The notes beneath the pieces were generated by a model. That model ran no database searches, was not told the origin of the DNA, and was given only the letters and a program-made list of their open reading frames with translations. Positions 1 through 8,790 of a stretch of DNA of 64,000 nucleotides are shown here, one piece after another (position 1 is the first letter of the stretch; each line of letters begins with the position of its first letter). Origin of the DNA: an uncultured bacterium. GTDB taxonomy: Bacteria > Verrucomicrobiota > Verrucomicrobiia > CAIQCK01. Location of the stretch: positions 1 through 64,000 of the forward strand of contig CAIQCK010000061.1 in the NCBI GenBank assembly GCA_903870275.1, read 5' to 3'. The position numbers and the translations under genes are program-made.

Positions 1-66
1 CGCCGGGCGCGCCGAGCGTTGGTCTTCTGTGCGAAACAGCGGCGCGCCCAGCGGTCGCGCCCTACC

Positions 67-2877
67 ATGTTCCGCGCTACGCTTTGCACGATGGTGACTT
101 CCCTCGCGCTAGCGCTCAGCGTCGGAGCAGCGGCGGGCGCTGATAATCCGCCCGCTGCCGTCACCATCTCGCTTGAATCGGAGGGTTTCTGCATCGCCAC
201 GCCGAACGATGGACGATTCGTGTTGGGCTATCCCTCGCTGCTCGACGCGGCGCAGAAGCCGACCCTGCCGACCGATGTGAAGGCGAGCGGCAATACTGCC
301 AGCGTCGAGTATCCGCAGGGCGTGAAGCTGGCCATCACGCGCGACGGCGCGGAGATCAAGCTGCATTTCACCGGCGTGATGGAGGCGGCGCACGGGTTTC
401 GGATGGAGATGACGCTGCCGGGCGAGTTCAAGGACGGCGGCAAGTTTCAATTGGCGGGCGGAGAAACCAAACCGTTCCCGGCGGAGTTCGGCGGCGAGTT
501 GGCCGTGTTCAAGGGCGAGCCGAAACCGGTGACGCTGATCGCCCCGCACGGCGGCGCGTTCACGATCGAGATGCCTTACGGCTGGCATCAAGTGCAGGAT
601 GCGCGCCAGTGGAATACGCCGACGTTCAACTATTTGTTCGCCACCGACATGCCGCACGATGCGAGTCACGAGGTGTGGTTCACTTTCAAGCTCCAGCCCG
701 GTGGCGGCGACGTCAAGCCGTCCGCGCCGAAAGCGAAACCGGCGCCGGTGGCGCACGCGCCGGGGACATCGTTGCGGCTCACGCGCGAGGGACTGGTGAT
801 CGAGGCGGGCAGCGCCGGACAGTTCACGCTGGTTTATCCCGTCTTCGTTGGCGGGAAATGGGACGACGTGCGCAAGCCGATTGAAACGACCGTGTTGGGC
901 AACAGCGCGACGCTCAAGTTCGACGGCGACGGACGCCTTGAAGTGGCGTTGCAGCCGGGCGAGGGGACGTTGACGCTCAATCTGGCAAGCGTGCCTGCCG
1001 GCGTGAAGTCGCTGCGGACGATGATGATGATTGATTTTAGCTATGCCACGGGCGGCTCGTGGACAATCGGCGACGGCAAGGAGACACCATTCCCCGCGCA
1101 GAAGCCGCCCAAGCCGCACATCTTCCAGGGCAACGCCGAGACGCTGACGTTGCGCAACTTCGATGGCGCGACGCTGGCGTTGCAGGTGCCGCCCTACAGT
1201 TTCCAGGAACTGACCGACAATCGCGAGTGGGGTTGGAAGACGTTTCAGTGGCAGTTCAACACGCCCTGCCAGGCCGGCGCCGAGCCGTTGCGCGTGAAGA
1301 TCGCGTTTGGCGCGCCGTCGGCGGATGCGCCGAAACTCGTGGACCGTTTTGGCCAGAGCGCGCGCTTCGATTTTCCCGGCAAGGTAAGATCGGAGGAGGA
1401 ACTCAAGCAGGACGCGCAGGCCGAGGCGGCGTGGCTGGCGGGCCGGCAACCGCCGGCGCTCGACGCGTTCGGCGGGCTGCCCGGCAGCAAGGAGAAACTC
1501 GGCCTCAAGCCGACCGGCTTTTTCCACGTCGAGAAGAAGGACGCGCGCTGGATTCTGGTGGACCCGGACGGCAACGCGTTCTTCCATCTCGGCGTGTGCG
1601 GGTTCGGGCCGTCCGACGACTACACGTATTTTGCCGGCCGCGAGCGCGTCTTCGAGTGGCTGCCCGCGCGCGACGGCGAGTTCGCGAGCGCGTTTCATCC
1701 CGACGCCTACTGGAAGCCCAACGTCCTCTCGTTCCACCTCGTCAACACCATCCGCAAGACCGGCCAGCCCTACGACACGGCCGCCTACACCGCGCGCATG
1801 ATCGAGCGCGTGCGGAAGTGGGGCTTCAACTCCGCGGGCGCGTTCGGCGCGGGCGATTGGGGCGCGCGGCAGCAGGCGAAGTTCCCGCACGTGGCGCACC
1901 TGCCGCTGGAGACATGGCAGGGTTTTCGCGACATTCCCGGCACGCACGGCGTGTTCGATCCGTACTCGAACAAGCTCCGCGAACGTTGCGACAAACTCTT
2001 CGCGGAAAAACTTCCGCCGGCCGCCGCCGATCCGCTACTCATCGGCTATTTCCTCACCAACGAGCCGCTCTGGGAGGAAATCCCCGGCGCCGTCGCGGCG
2101 CTCGACGGCTCGCATCCGTGCAAGCGGCGGCTGGCGCAGATGCTGGAGGAGAAATACAAGACCATCGAGGCGTTCAACGGTGTGTGGGAAACGTCGCTCG
2201 CCTCGTTCGCCGATGTCGCCGCGCGCGGGCTGCCGGTGAAGAACGCCGCCGCGAAGGAGGACATGCGGAAATTCACCGGTATTTTCCTCGACGCCTACTT
2301 CCGGCTGGTGACTCAGACGTTCCGCAAATACGACCAGCACCACATGCTGCTCGGCACCCGGCTCCAGCCCGGCACGATCAACAACGAGACCGTCTGCCGG
2401 GTCAGCGGCAGATACCTGGACATCGTTTCATTTAATTACTACACCCACGGCCTCGACCGCGATTTGCTCGCGCGCGTCCACGGCTGGATCGGCGACAAGC
2501 CGATGTTCTTCAGCGAGTTTTATTTCGGCTCGGCCGCCGACAGCGGGCTCACCGGCGGTGCCAAGGATGTCTCCAGCCAGCGCGAGCGCGGCCTCGCTTA
2601 CCGCCAATATGTCGAGCAAGCCGCCGCCCTCGGCTACGTGGTCGGCATCGAGTGGTTCACGCTGGTGGATCAGGCGGTGACCGGCCGCTGGTTCGACAAA
2701 TACAACGGCGAAGCCGCCAACACCGGCCTCATCTCCGTCGCCGACCGCCCGTGGAGGGCGATGCTCGACGAAATGATGAAGACCAACGCTGACATCTACA
2801 AAGTGTTCTTCGGCGAGCGCGAGCCGTTCGTTTTCGATGACCCGAGGTTCAAGCCCGCGGAGAAAAAGGCGCAGTAG
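67..2877 (+). CDS. Secreted GH50-like (agarase-type) glycoside hydrolase with duplicated N-terminal domain
   Basis: Predicted 936-residue exported glycoside hydrolase. The ATG at 67 is preferred over an in-frame TTG at 19 because it is followed at once by a signal peptide (MFRATLCTMVTSLALALSV, cleavage near AAAGA). Residues about 30-215 and 240-415 look like two copies of one beta-sandwich-type domain: both contain a P-F-P-A segment and a W-x-T-x-x-x-x-F segment at matching places. From about residue 483 a catalytic region begins with WILVDPDGNAFFHLGV, which resembles the entry strand of GH50 beta-agarases. TNEP near residue 664 and FFSEF near 816 fit the acid/base and nucleophile glutamates of clan GH-A. 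A heparinase-like gene follows 33 bases downstream on the same strand, so the two probably act together on a polysaccharide outside the cytoplasm. The substrate is unknown; GH42/GH5-like alternatives are not excluded. Confidence 0.72.
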   Translation: MFRATLCTMVTSLALALSVGAAAGADNPPAAVTISLESEGFCIATPNDGRFVLGYPSLLDAAQKPTLPTDVKASGNTASVEYPQGVKLAITRDGAEIKLHFTGVMEAAHGFRMEMTLPGEFKDGGKFQLAGGETKPFPAEFGGELAVFKGEPKPVTLIAPHGGAFTIEMPYGWHQVQDARQWNTPTFNYLFATDMPHDASHEVWFTFKLQPGGGDVKPSAPKAKPAPVAHAPGTSLRLTREGLVIEAGSAGQFTLVYPVFVGGKWDDVRKPIETTVLGNSATLKFDGDGRLEVALQPGEGTLTLNLASVPAGVKSLRTMMMIDFSYATGGSWTIGDGKETPFPAQKPPKPHIFQGNAETLTLRNFDGATLALQVPPYSFQELTDNREWGWKTFQWQFNTPCQAGAEPLRVKIAFGAPSADAPKLVDRFGQSARFDFPGKVRSEEELKQDAQAEAAWLAGRQPPALDAFGGLPGSKEKLGLKPTGFFHVEKKDARWILVDPDGNAFFHLGVCGFGPSDDYTYFAGRERVFEWLPARDGEFASAFHPDAYWKPNVLSFHLVNTIRKTGQPYDTAAYTARMIERVRKWGFNSAGAFGAGDWGARQQAKFPHVAHLPLETWQGFRDIPGTHGVFDPYSNKLRERCDKLFAEKLPPAAADPLLIGYFLTNEPLWEEIPGAVAALDGSHPCKRRLAQMLEEKYKTIEAFNGVWETSLASFADVAARGLPVKNAAAKEDMRKFTGIFLDAYFRLVTQTFRKYDQHHMLLGTRLQPGTINNETVCRVSGRYLDIVSFNYYTHGLDRDLLARVHGWIGDKPMFFSEFYFGSAADSGLTGGAKDVSSQRERGLAYRQYVEQAAALGYVVGIEWFTLVDQAVTGRWFDKYNGEAANTGLISVADRPWRAMLDEMMKTNADIYKVFFGEREPFVFDDPRFKPAEKKAQ

Positions 2878-2910
2878 TTGGCGAGCGTTCGAAGCTACAC
2901 CTCATGAACG

Positions 2911-4959
2911 ATGAAGATCGCACTTAGTTTCTTTCCGGCATGGGTTGCTGTTTGCAGCCTTGCGAATTTCCCCCTGATGGCGAGTGAACCGGCGGTGCCG
3001 CCGAATGCCAGGTCCGGTCCTCGCGTGTTGTTTGAACCATCGGAGATTCGAATGCTACAGCAGCGAATCGAACAACCGGAACTGGCGCCGCTGTGGAAAA
3101 AAATCCTGTCTGACGCGGAAGTGTTCTGCGATCCGAAGTCCTCCCGTTACGCCGATCCGCAGCATCTATATCGGCTGTCCGGGGAGCGCGGGAGCATGTC
3201 GCAAGATCGCCACGATGCCTTGTTGGTGCACACGATCGGGCGCGTGCTGACTCAGCGAATGGAGGCCATTGGTTTTGCTTATCGGCTCACGGGGCGGAAG
3301 ACGCTGGGACAACACGGTGCTGCGGTCTTGCTGGCCACGGTTGAGCAGTATCCGGCGACCAACCCGATTGTTGCCAAGGGCTTTGCAGGCGGCCGGGGCG
3401 ACATCATGCGCGGATTGGCCATCGGTTTCGACCTGCTGGGGGATTGCCTGGAGGATCCGCAACGGCAGCGGGTTGCCGCCGCCTGCGCGGAGTACCTCGA
3501 TCTGGCGGTGGGGGAATTCAACAATAGCAAGCTGTGGTGGTATAAGGTTCACAACTACAATGGGGTGAACGGTGGCGCCGCCGGTTGTCTTGCCCTGGCG
3601 TTGAGCCATGTCTATCCGGATCGCTCTGACGCGTGGGCCGCGGAGTGTGTGAAGACCGTTGAACGCTGGCTGACGTTTGGGTTTGACGCCGATGGGGCTT
3701 ACGAAGAGGGCGTTGGCTACTCTGTCTATGGGCTCTGCAATACCGTGATGTTTGCCGACGCGCTGTTGCGAGCCGGCAAAACCAACCTGTACCTTCATCC
3801 CACGTTTCGCAAGCTGCCGCAGTTCTACGCCCTGTCGCTTCTGCCGGGGGAACGGGTTTACGATGCCAGAAACGATTCCTCGTACGCCGGGCTGGGCGCG
3901 ATGCTGCTGCGATTGGGCGCCGCGTGTCACAACGGTCTTTATCGATGGCTTTGGGATCAAAGCGGTTCGGAAGAAAGCGTGCTCCGGATTCTCTGGGACA
4001 ACACCGTGCCGCCGGTCGATCCGGTGGCGGCCGGCATCCCGCGCGCCAAACACTTCCAGGGCCGCGGCCTTTGTGTGTGGCGGACCGGGTGGACCGCAAA
4101 CGATGTGATGTTTTCCATCGAGGCCGGGCCGTACTATCCGGTGACACACAATCAGGCTGACAAGGGGCACTTTACCCTCTACGGATTGGGCTATCGTTGG
4201 GCTACCGACTGCGGTTATGCGAACGAGCACGAGCCGGAAGGGCGCGGGCAGACACTGGGCCACAGTTGTGTGCTGATCGATGGCAAGGGCCAGGCCTTGG
4301 CGGGTGCCGGATGGGGTGTGAACGGCTCGATTGTGCGCTACGAGGCGAATGACCGCTATGGATGCGCGCTGGCAGACTGCACTGAAGCCTACAATCGCAA
4401 CAGTGCGGGCAAGCCTGGGGCGGGCGCCCGGTTTGCGCGTCGGCAGGCGGTCTTTGTTTATCCGCGCCAAGCCGCCCCGGCCTATGCTTTGGTGCTGGAT
4501 GATATTCAGAAAGACGATCAGCCCCATCAGTATACCTGGCAAATGATGTTCGCCGATGGAATGAGAACCAGCGTTGCCGAAGATCGAGTGCTTCTCGAAC
4601 CAACCAACGCGCCATCGGCAAAATCGGCAGTGCCAACCACGGCGGATGCCCAAGGCGACACGCCCCGGCTTGTGGTGCGAATTCACGCCGATGCGAACAC
4701 CGTGCTCTCGACCGATCTGTTTCACCCTAATGATTATCATGGACCGGCCGCGTTTCCCCGGCTTCGGGCTTCAACCCAGGCAGTGAATCCTCACTTCGTT
4801 GCTGTTCTGTTGCCGTTGCCGGCGAAGGTGAAGGAGCCGAAAATCTCGTTTCAGACAAGGGCGGGGAGCCGGCTGACGATCATCCAATGGCTGGATCATT
4901 CGGACACGTTTGTTTGGTCGGACGCGGATAGCTCCCTCAAGCTGGTGGACGCGAAGTAA
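2911..4959 (+). CDS. Secreted heparinase II/III-like polysaccharide lyase
   Basis: Predicted 682-residue exported protein. It has a signal peptide (MKIALSFFPAWVAVCSLANF, cleavage near PLMASEP), an alpha-helical N-terminal half with HNYNGVNGGAAGCLALAL near residues 212-229, and a C-terminal beta-rich half with THNQADKGHFTLYGLGYRW near residue 412. This two-part layout and the HNQADKGHF signature match the heparinase II/III family (uronic-acid polysaccharide lyases acting by beta-elimination). It starts 33 bases after the GH50-like gene, suggesting co-transcription. The substrate cannot be read from sequence; alginate, heparinoid or another uronate polymer are all possible. Confidence 0.75.
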   Translation: MKIALSFFPAWVAVCSLANFPLMASEPAVPPNARSGPRVLFEPSEIRMLQQRIEQPELAPLWKKILSDAEVFCDPKSSRYADPQHLYRLSGERGSMSQDRHDALLVHTIGRVLTQRMEAIGFAYRLTGRKTLGQHGAAVLLATVEQYPATNPIVAKGFAGGRGDIMRGLAIGFDLLGDCLEDPQRQRVAAACAEYLDLAVGEFNNSKLWWYKVHNYNGVNGGAAGCLALALSHVYPDRSDAWAAECVKTVERWLTFGFDADGAYEEGVGYSVYGLCNTVMFADALLRAGKTNLYLHPTFRKLPQFYALSLLPGERVYDARNDSSYAGLGAMLLRLGAACHNGLYRWLWDQSGSEESVLRILWDNTVPPVDPVAAGIPRAKHFQGRGLCVWRTGWTANDVMFSIEAGPYYPVTHNQADKGHFTLYGLGYRWATDCGYANEHEPEGRGQTLGHSCVLIDGKGQALAGAGWGVNGSIVRYEANDRYGCALADCTEAYNRNSAGKPGAGARFARRQAVFVYPRQAAPAYALVLDDIQKDDQPHQYTWQMMFADGMRTSVAEDRVLLEPTNAPSAKSAVPTTADAQGDTPRLVVRIHADANTVLSTDLFHPNDYHGPAAFPRLRASTQAVNPHFVAVLLPLPAKVKEPKISFQTRAGSRLTIIQWLDHSDTFVWSDADSSLKLVDAK

Positions 4960-5022
4960 AGCGCGACCGAAGACGCACGCTCCGTGCATCGAAATCCGGG
5001 AAAACTCGGTTGAAATCTCTAC

Positions 5023-5053
5023 CTCCATCACTCCAATACTCCACTACTCCGTC
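5023..5053. repeat. Octamer array (ACTCCANN) at the 3' boundary of two convergent genes
   Basis: About four imperfect tandem copies of an ACTCCANN octamer (TGGAGTNN on the other strand) lie in the 115-base gap between the heparinase-like gene and the convergent PQQ gene. Similar arrays occur at 20620-20706 and 40895-41007, always between genes, so this is a dispersed repeat family. Confidence 0.7.
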
Positions 5054-5074
5054 ACTTCGCATCTTCACGCTGTC

Positions 5075-8000
5075 TCACGGCGCGCGATTGGCGGGCGCGG
5101 GGTCCCAGCCGGTTGCTTCCGGCATGGTCGCGAACGCCAGCGAGAACGAGAGCGGGTAGTTGCAGTTGCAATGGCGCGAGTAGTTTGGCGCGCTCAGAAC
5201 GCCGTCGGCCGGGATGAGGCTGTTGGTGCAGCCGGAGCGGATTCCGCGCAGATACGTGTGGGCGCCTGTGGCCAGATCGAAGTAGGTGGCGTGACCATCG
5301 CGCACCAGAATCAGATGCGGGCAGCCCAGCGCCCGGCCGCAGCCGCGAAGGTCTCCGTTCGCTCCCTTCCACATCCGCGGCGCGCACGACTCGCCGGTGG
5401 CCAGATCAATGACTTCGCCGCCGTGCGTGACGAGCCGGTCGGCGAGAACGATGGGCGGATGGTAGCTCGTGAAGGATGTTGGCGGGTCTTTGCAGGGCAG
5501 TTCCTTCGACCACAACAAGGCGCCCGTCGCGCCGCGAAACGCCGCCGCCGTGGCGGTGTTTCGCGAGAAGAGCAGCACGTCAGCCGGTTCGGAGAAGGCG
5601 AGTTGCGGCGGCAGCGGCGGATCAAACCTGGCAAACTTCAACTTGGCCGCGAGCGCCGGCGTGGTCGTTTGGACCCGCCAGAGCGGTTCGCCCGTGGCGA
5701 GTTTCAACGCCGTGATCTCCGCTTGCTCGGTTTCCGGAGCGTCCTTCCGCCGATGCTGCGGCAGCCAGCAGTCAACGCAGAACGCACGGTCCGAGCCGAG
5801 CGCGAAACCGAAACCATCCCGTTGAGACGACAGTTTCCAGCGTAGCGCGCCGGTGCGGCGGTCCAGGCAGACCAGCCATTTTCCCGCCGCGCCCACAAGC
5901 GAATCGCCGCCGCCGCGAATCTGTTGCCACGTTGCGCCCGCCGGAGCGGCGAAGGCGGCCAGTTGTTTGCCGGTGGCGGCGTCCAGGCGCAGACAATTGC
6001 CATCGGTGAGCGCGTAAACACTGTCGCCGAGGGCGGCGAAATCGCCCAGCGATTTCAATGCCCGTTTCCACAAGGGCCGGCCGGTGTAAATATCGGTGGC
6101 ATAAAGCCCATCGCTGATCTGGACAAACATCCGCCCGCTGGCAACGCGCGGTCGCGGGCCGGCGCCGGCATACGCCAACGCTCCCGTGTCGGCGCCGGGG
6201 AGCCGCGGCGGGTCGCCCTCAATCCATGGAACCGACCGGTCCAGCCCGCCGCCGAACCAGAGCACGCCCAACGGTGACGCCACCTGCCGGTCCTGTGAAG
6301 CATACGTGTGGCCGGCATCGCCGCTCTCGTGCATCCAGTCCGCCGCGCCGGGCAACGCGCCGCGCCGCGATAGAAGCGAGAATCCGCCAACTGTTTTTAC
6401 TTCGCCGCCGGCGAGCGTGGCCGACTGGACTTGGCGGGCAAACATTTCATGCTCGCCCGCCGTCAGCGCGAAGCAGGCCGTGCCGCCGTAGGGCCGCAAC
6501 AGCGCGAAGAGCCGGCTCGCGAAGTCCGGCGTCGCCGCGAAAATTTTCTGCGGTGACTCCTCCGCGACAACGACGCTCGCCAAATACGGCGCGAGCCGCA
6601 GCGACGCGAGGTCTCCCGGCAGGATGTGGACGCGCAAGCCGTAGAGGCCGAGTTTGTGAAACTCGCGCCGCGCTCGGGCGACTTTTTCCGCGTCCGGTTC
6701 GAGGACAATCAGCCGGAGCTTGGATTGGCGCGCGAGTTCTTCCACCAACCTTCCCGTTCCCAAACCCAACACGATGCCGTAGCCTTCGCGAACGCCGGCC
6801 TGCCGGAGAATGTCCGCCGCGCGCGTTTTCCACTTGTCCGATGGTGATCCGATGCGACCAGCCGCGGCCGCGTAACTCTTCGGCGAAGTGTTTTCCGCGC
6901 CGAAGCAGTAGAGATTTCCTTCCACGGTGACAACAAACAGTTTGCCATCCGCCGCGAGCATGCGGTGCGGCGTGCCGGAGATCGTTGCGCGCCACGATAT
7001 TTTCGGCGATGTCCCGTCATCCGGCATGTCCACGGCCGCCACTGCTCCCGCTCCGCCGGCGTAAAGCCGCCGGCCGGCCTTGATGTGGATCTTCAACGGC
7101 GACGGCAGGCTCCAGAGTTGGTTGAAGCGCGCCGCGCTCCATGCCACCAACCGCCTCGGCTCGCCCCAGCCGCCTTGCACCGTCGTCTTCCATCCCGGCA
7201 GACTGGCGAGGTCGCACGCGACCATTTCGGTGTAACTGGCCCCCCGCGGCAGCACGCGGTCCTCGTTGCTGTCGCGAACCAGCGGCACGGCGGCGTTTGT
7301 CGGGCGCGAATAATACATCGCCTTCTCGGTCAGCACCGGCTCGCGGGCCACCGCCAGCTCTTTCGCGTTGGCGGGATCAATTTCCAGCCGCTCACGCGTC
7401 TCCAGCGCGTGCAGCTCGCCCGGTCGCGCGGGGGTCTTCTTGCTGGAGGTCCACCAGGAGAGATACGTGATCTCGTCGCCGCTGCGGACGCGGAGCATGC
7501 GCTGGCCGTCGCGGTTGACGACTTCCAGCTTGAACTGTTTGATCCACTGCTCAACGGTGGCGGACGGCACTCGCATCTGCCGCGTGAACTCTTCCACACT
7601 CACGTAATCGCCGGGCTTGGGCGCGGCCTTTAACGCATCCGCGGCGAGCCGGTAGAGATCGCCGCTTTGAAACAACCAGTCGCCGGCGCCGCACGCATAC
7701 CAGCTTCCCTTGGCCAGCGCGACGCGTCCGCCCCAGCCGGTCGTGTAAGGCTCCAACCGTCCCGTGGCGCGGTCAAAAAACGCCGGCAGGGCGCGGCCGC
7801 AGGGCACGATCAGTTTGGAGCCGATGATGGTCAGATAACCTTGCGGCGACAGCCCGCCGTCGCGCCGGTCGCCGTGGTCGAGCACCGCGTCTTTGATCCA
7901 TCCGCCGTCCTTGTTCACCCAAAGCGGTTTGCCCGTGCCGGCGTCCACCGCGCAAACCGCCACGCCCTGGAACGGAAAAATGCCCGCGGCGAAATAAACC

Positions 8001-8584
8001 GTTCCGTCGGCGAGTACCGGCCCGCCGCGCGCCGGCCAACGACAGATCAACCGTTCGTCGCCGAGCAGTTTGGAAGCGGCGCGCTCCGGTTCAAGCGGGG
8101 GAAACTTCCACAGCAGCCGCCCGTCCTCCGCGGCGACGCAATACAGAAAGCCGTCATCGGAAACGAAATAGACTTTGTTCTGCCACGCCACCGGCGCGAA
8201 TCGCACCGGCCCGTCGGCAAAGAACGTCCACCGCTCTTCGCCCGTCGCCGTGTCGAGCGCCGTCACGGTGTCGGTCACCATCGAAGGCACGAACAGCCGC
8301 TGGCCCGCGACGACCGGCTCGTAGGACTTGTCGAAGCACAATCGCGGATCGTTCGGGAAAGTTGGCGCGGGCGTCGGCAACTCGCGTTTCCATTGCAGAC
8401 GCAGCGCCGCAGGCAGCTCGTGTGTCGAGGCCGCCGTGTGCCCGGCGTCGTGTCGCCACATCGTCCAGTCGTCGTCTGCCAGACAAAGAAAAGCCGGCAA
8501 ACACAGGAGGACGAAGCCCAGAGAGATCAGAAACGGGTTTCGGACGACGGGAGCGAACATTTTCTCAGACGGTATCGTTTTCAT
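5075..8584 (-). CDS. Exported PQQ-type beta-propeller protein with inserted HTH-like and methyltransferase-like domains
   Basis: Predicted 1169-residue protein. A signal peptide (hydrophobic FLISLGFVLLCLPAFLCLA, about residues 18-36) precedes DDDWTMWRHDAGHTAAS, the usual opening of PQQ-like propellers in this phylum. Propeller blades with the A-x-D-x-x-T-G-x-x-x-W pattern occur in two blocks, about residues 40-300 and 790-1150. Between them lie two odd segments. Residues about 326-370 (VSVEEFTRQMRVPSATVEQW) look like a MerR/excisionase-type helix-turn-helix. Residues about 585-720 (VLGLGTGRLVEELARQSKL, then VLEPD) look like a SAM-type Rossmann fold. The role is unknown. Loss of SAM binding is possible because the glycine-rich loop is not canonical (G-L-G-T-G). 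A signal peptide combined with cytoplasmic-type domains is the main oddity. Confidence 0.75.
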   Translation of the reverse strand: MKTIPSEKMFAPVVRNPFLISLGFVLLCLPAFLCLADDDWTMWRHDAGHTAASTHELPAALRLQWKRELPTPAPTFPNDPRLCFDKSYEPVVAGQRLFVPSMVTDTVTALDTATGEERWTFFADGPVRFAPVAWQNKVYFVSDDGFLYCVAAEDGRLLWKFPPLEPERAASKLLGDERLICRWPARGGPVLADGTVYFAAGIFPFQGVAVCAVDAGTGKPLWVNKDGGWIKDAVLDHGDRRDGGLSPQGYLTIIGSKLIVPCGRALPAFFDRATGRLEPYTTGWGGRVALAKGSWYACGAGDWLFQSGDLYRLAADALKAAPKPGDYVSVEEFTRQMRVPSATVEQWIKQFKLEVVNRDGQRMLRVRSGDEITYLSWWTSSKKTPARPGELHALETRERLEIDPANAKELAVAREPVLTEKAMYYSRPTNAAVPLVRDSNEDRVLPRGASYTEMVACDLASLPGWKTTVQGGWGEPRRLVAWSAARFNQLWSLPSPLKIHIKAGRRLYAGGAGAVAAVDMPDDGTSPKISWRATISGTPHRMLAADGKLFVVTVEGNLYCFGAENTSPKSYAAAAGRIGSPSDKWKTRAADILRQAGVREGYGIVLGLGTGRLVEELARQSKLRLIVLEPDAEKVARARREFHKLGLYGLRVHILPGDLASLRLAPYLASVVVAEESPQKIFAATPDFASRLFALLRPYGGTACFALTAGEHEMFARQVQSATLAGGEVKTVGGFSLLSRRGALPGAADWMHESGDAGHTYASQDRQVASPLGVLWFGGGLDRSVPWIEGDPPRLPGADTGALAYAGAGPRPRVASGRMFVQISDGLYATDIYTGRPLWKRALKSLGDFAALGDSVYALTDGNCLRLDAATGKQLAAFAAPAGATWQQIRGGGDSLVGAAGKWLVCLDRRTGALRWKLSSQRDGFGFALGSDRAFCVDCWLPQHRRKDAPETEQAEITALKLATGEPLWRVQTTTPALAAKLKFARFDPPLPPQLAFSEPADVLLFSRNTATAAAFRGATGALLWSKELPCKDPPTSFTSYHPPIVLADRLVTHGGEVIDLATGESCAPRMWKGANGDLRGCGRALGCPHLILVRDGHATYFDLATGAHTYLRGIRSGCTNSLIPADGVLSAPNYSRHCNCNYPLSFSLAFATMPEATGWDPAPANRAP

Positions 8585-8629
8585 GGTGGATGAGAACGAA
8601 TCCTATCTTCCATCAGTTGCGGCAAACAC

Positions 8630-8755
8630 TCAAGTTGTCTTCGTCATACCGGGGATGGCCATAGGATGGCCGCTGGCGGCCGCAGCGGAGGTCTTTAAGA
8701 AGTTCCAGCGCGAGATTTCGGAGGCCGGATTTGATTCGTTCGGTTTCGTATTCAT
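8630..8755 (-). pseudogene. Remnant of a Tat-led protein (leader only, 41 codons)
   Basis: Translation on the minus strand from an ATG at 8755 gives a 41-codon frame with SEISRWNFLKTSAAAASG followed soon by a stop. The segment matches the Tat leader pattern S-R-R-x-F-L-K found on Gfo/Idh-type and other secreted enzymes of this phylum, but the second arginine is tryptophan and nothing follows the leader. It lies 35 bases below the sugar isomerase stop and 45 bases above the PQQ gene start, on the same strand. The best reading is the 5' stub of a gene deleted between its neighbours; a real short peptide is less likely. Confidence 0.6.
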
Positions 8756-8790
8756 CTCGCAGGCCCTTCTTTTCTGCGACACGGCGCTGG

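Noticed and set aside
109-1947. Long minus-strand frame of 612 codons inside the GH50-like gene
   Set aside because: It is arginine-rich without any domain, and the opposite frame has a signal peptide and catalytic motifs. High GC produces such antisense frames.
3166-4740. Minus-strand frame of 524 codons inside the heparinase-like gene
   Set aside because: No signal, motif or ribosome binding site; plus-strand gene is well supported.
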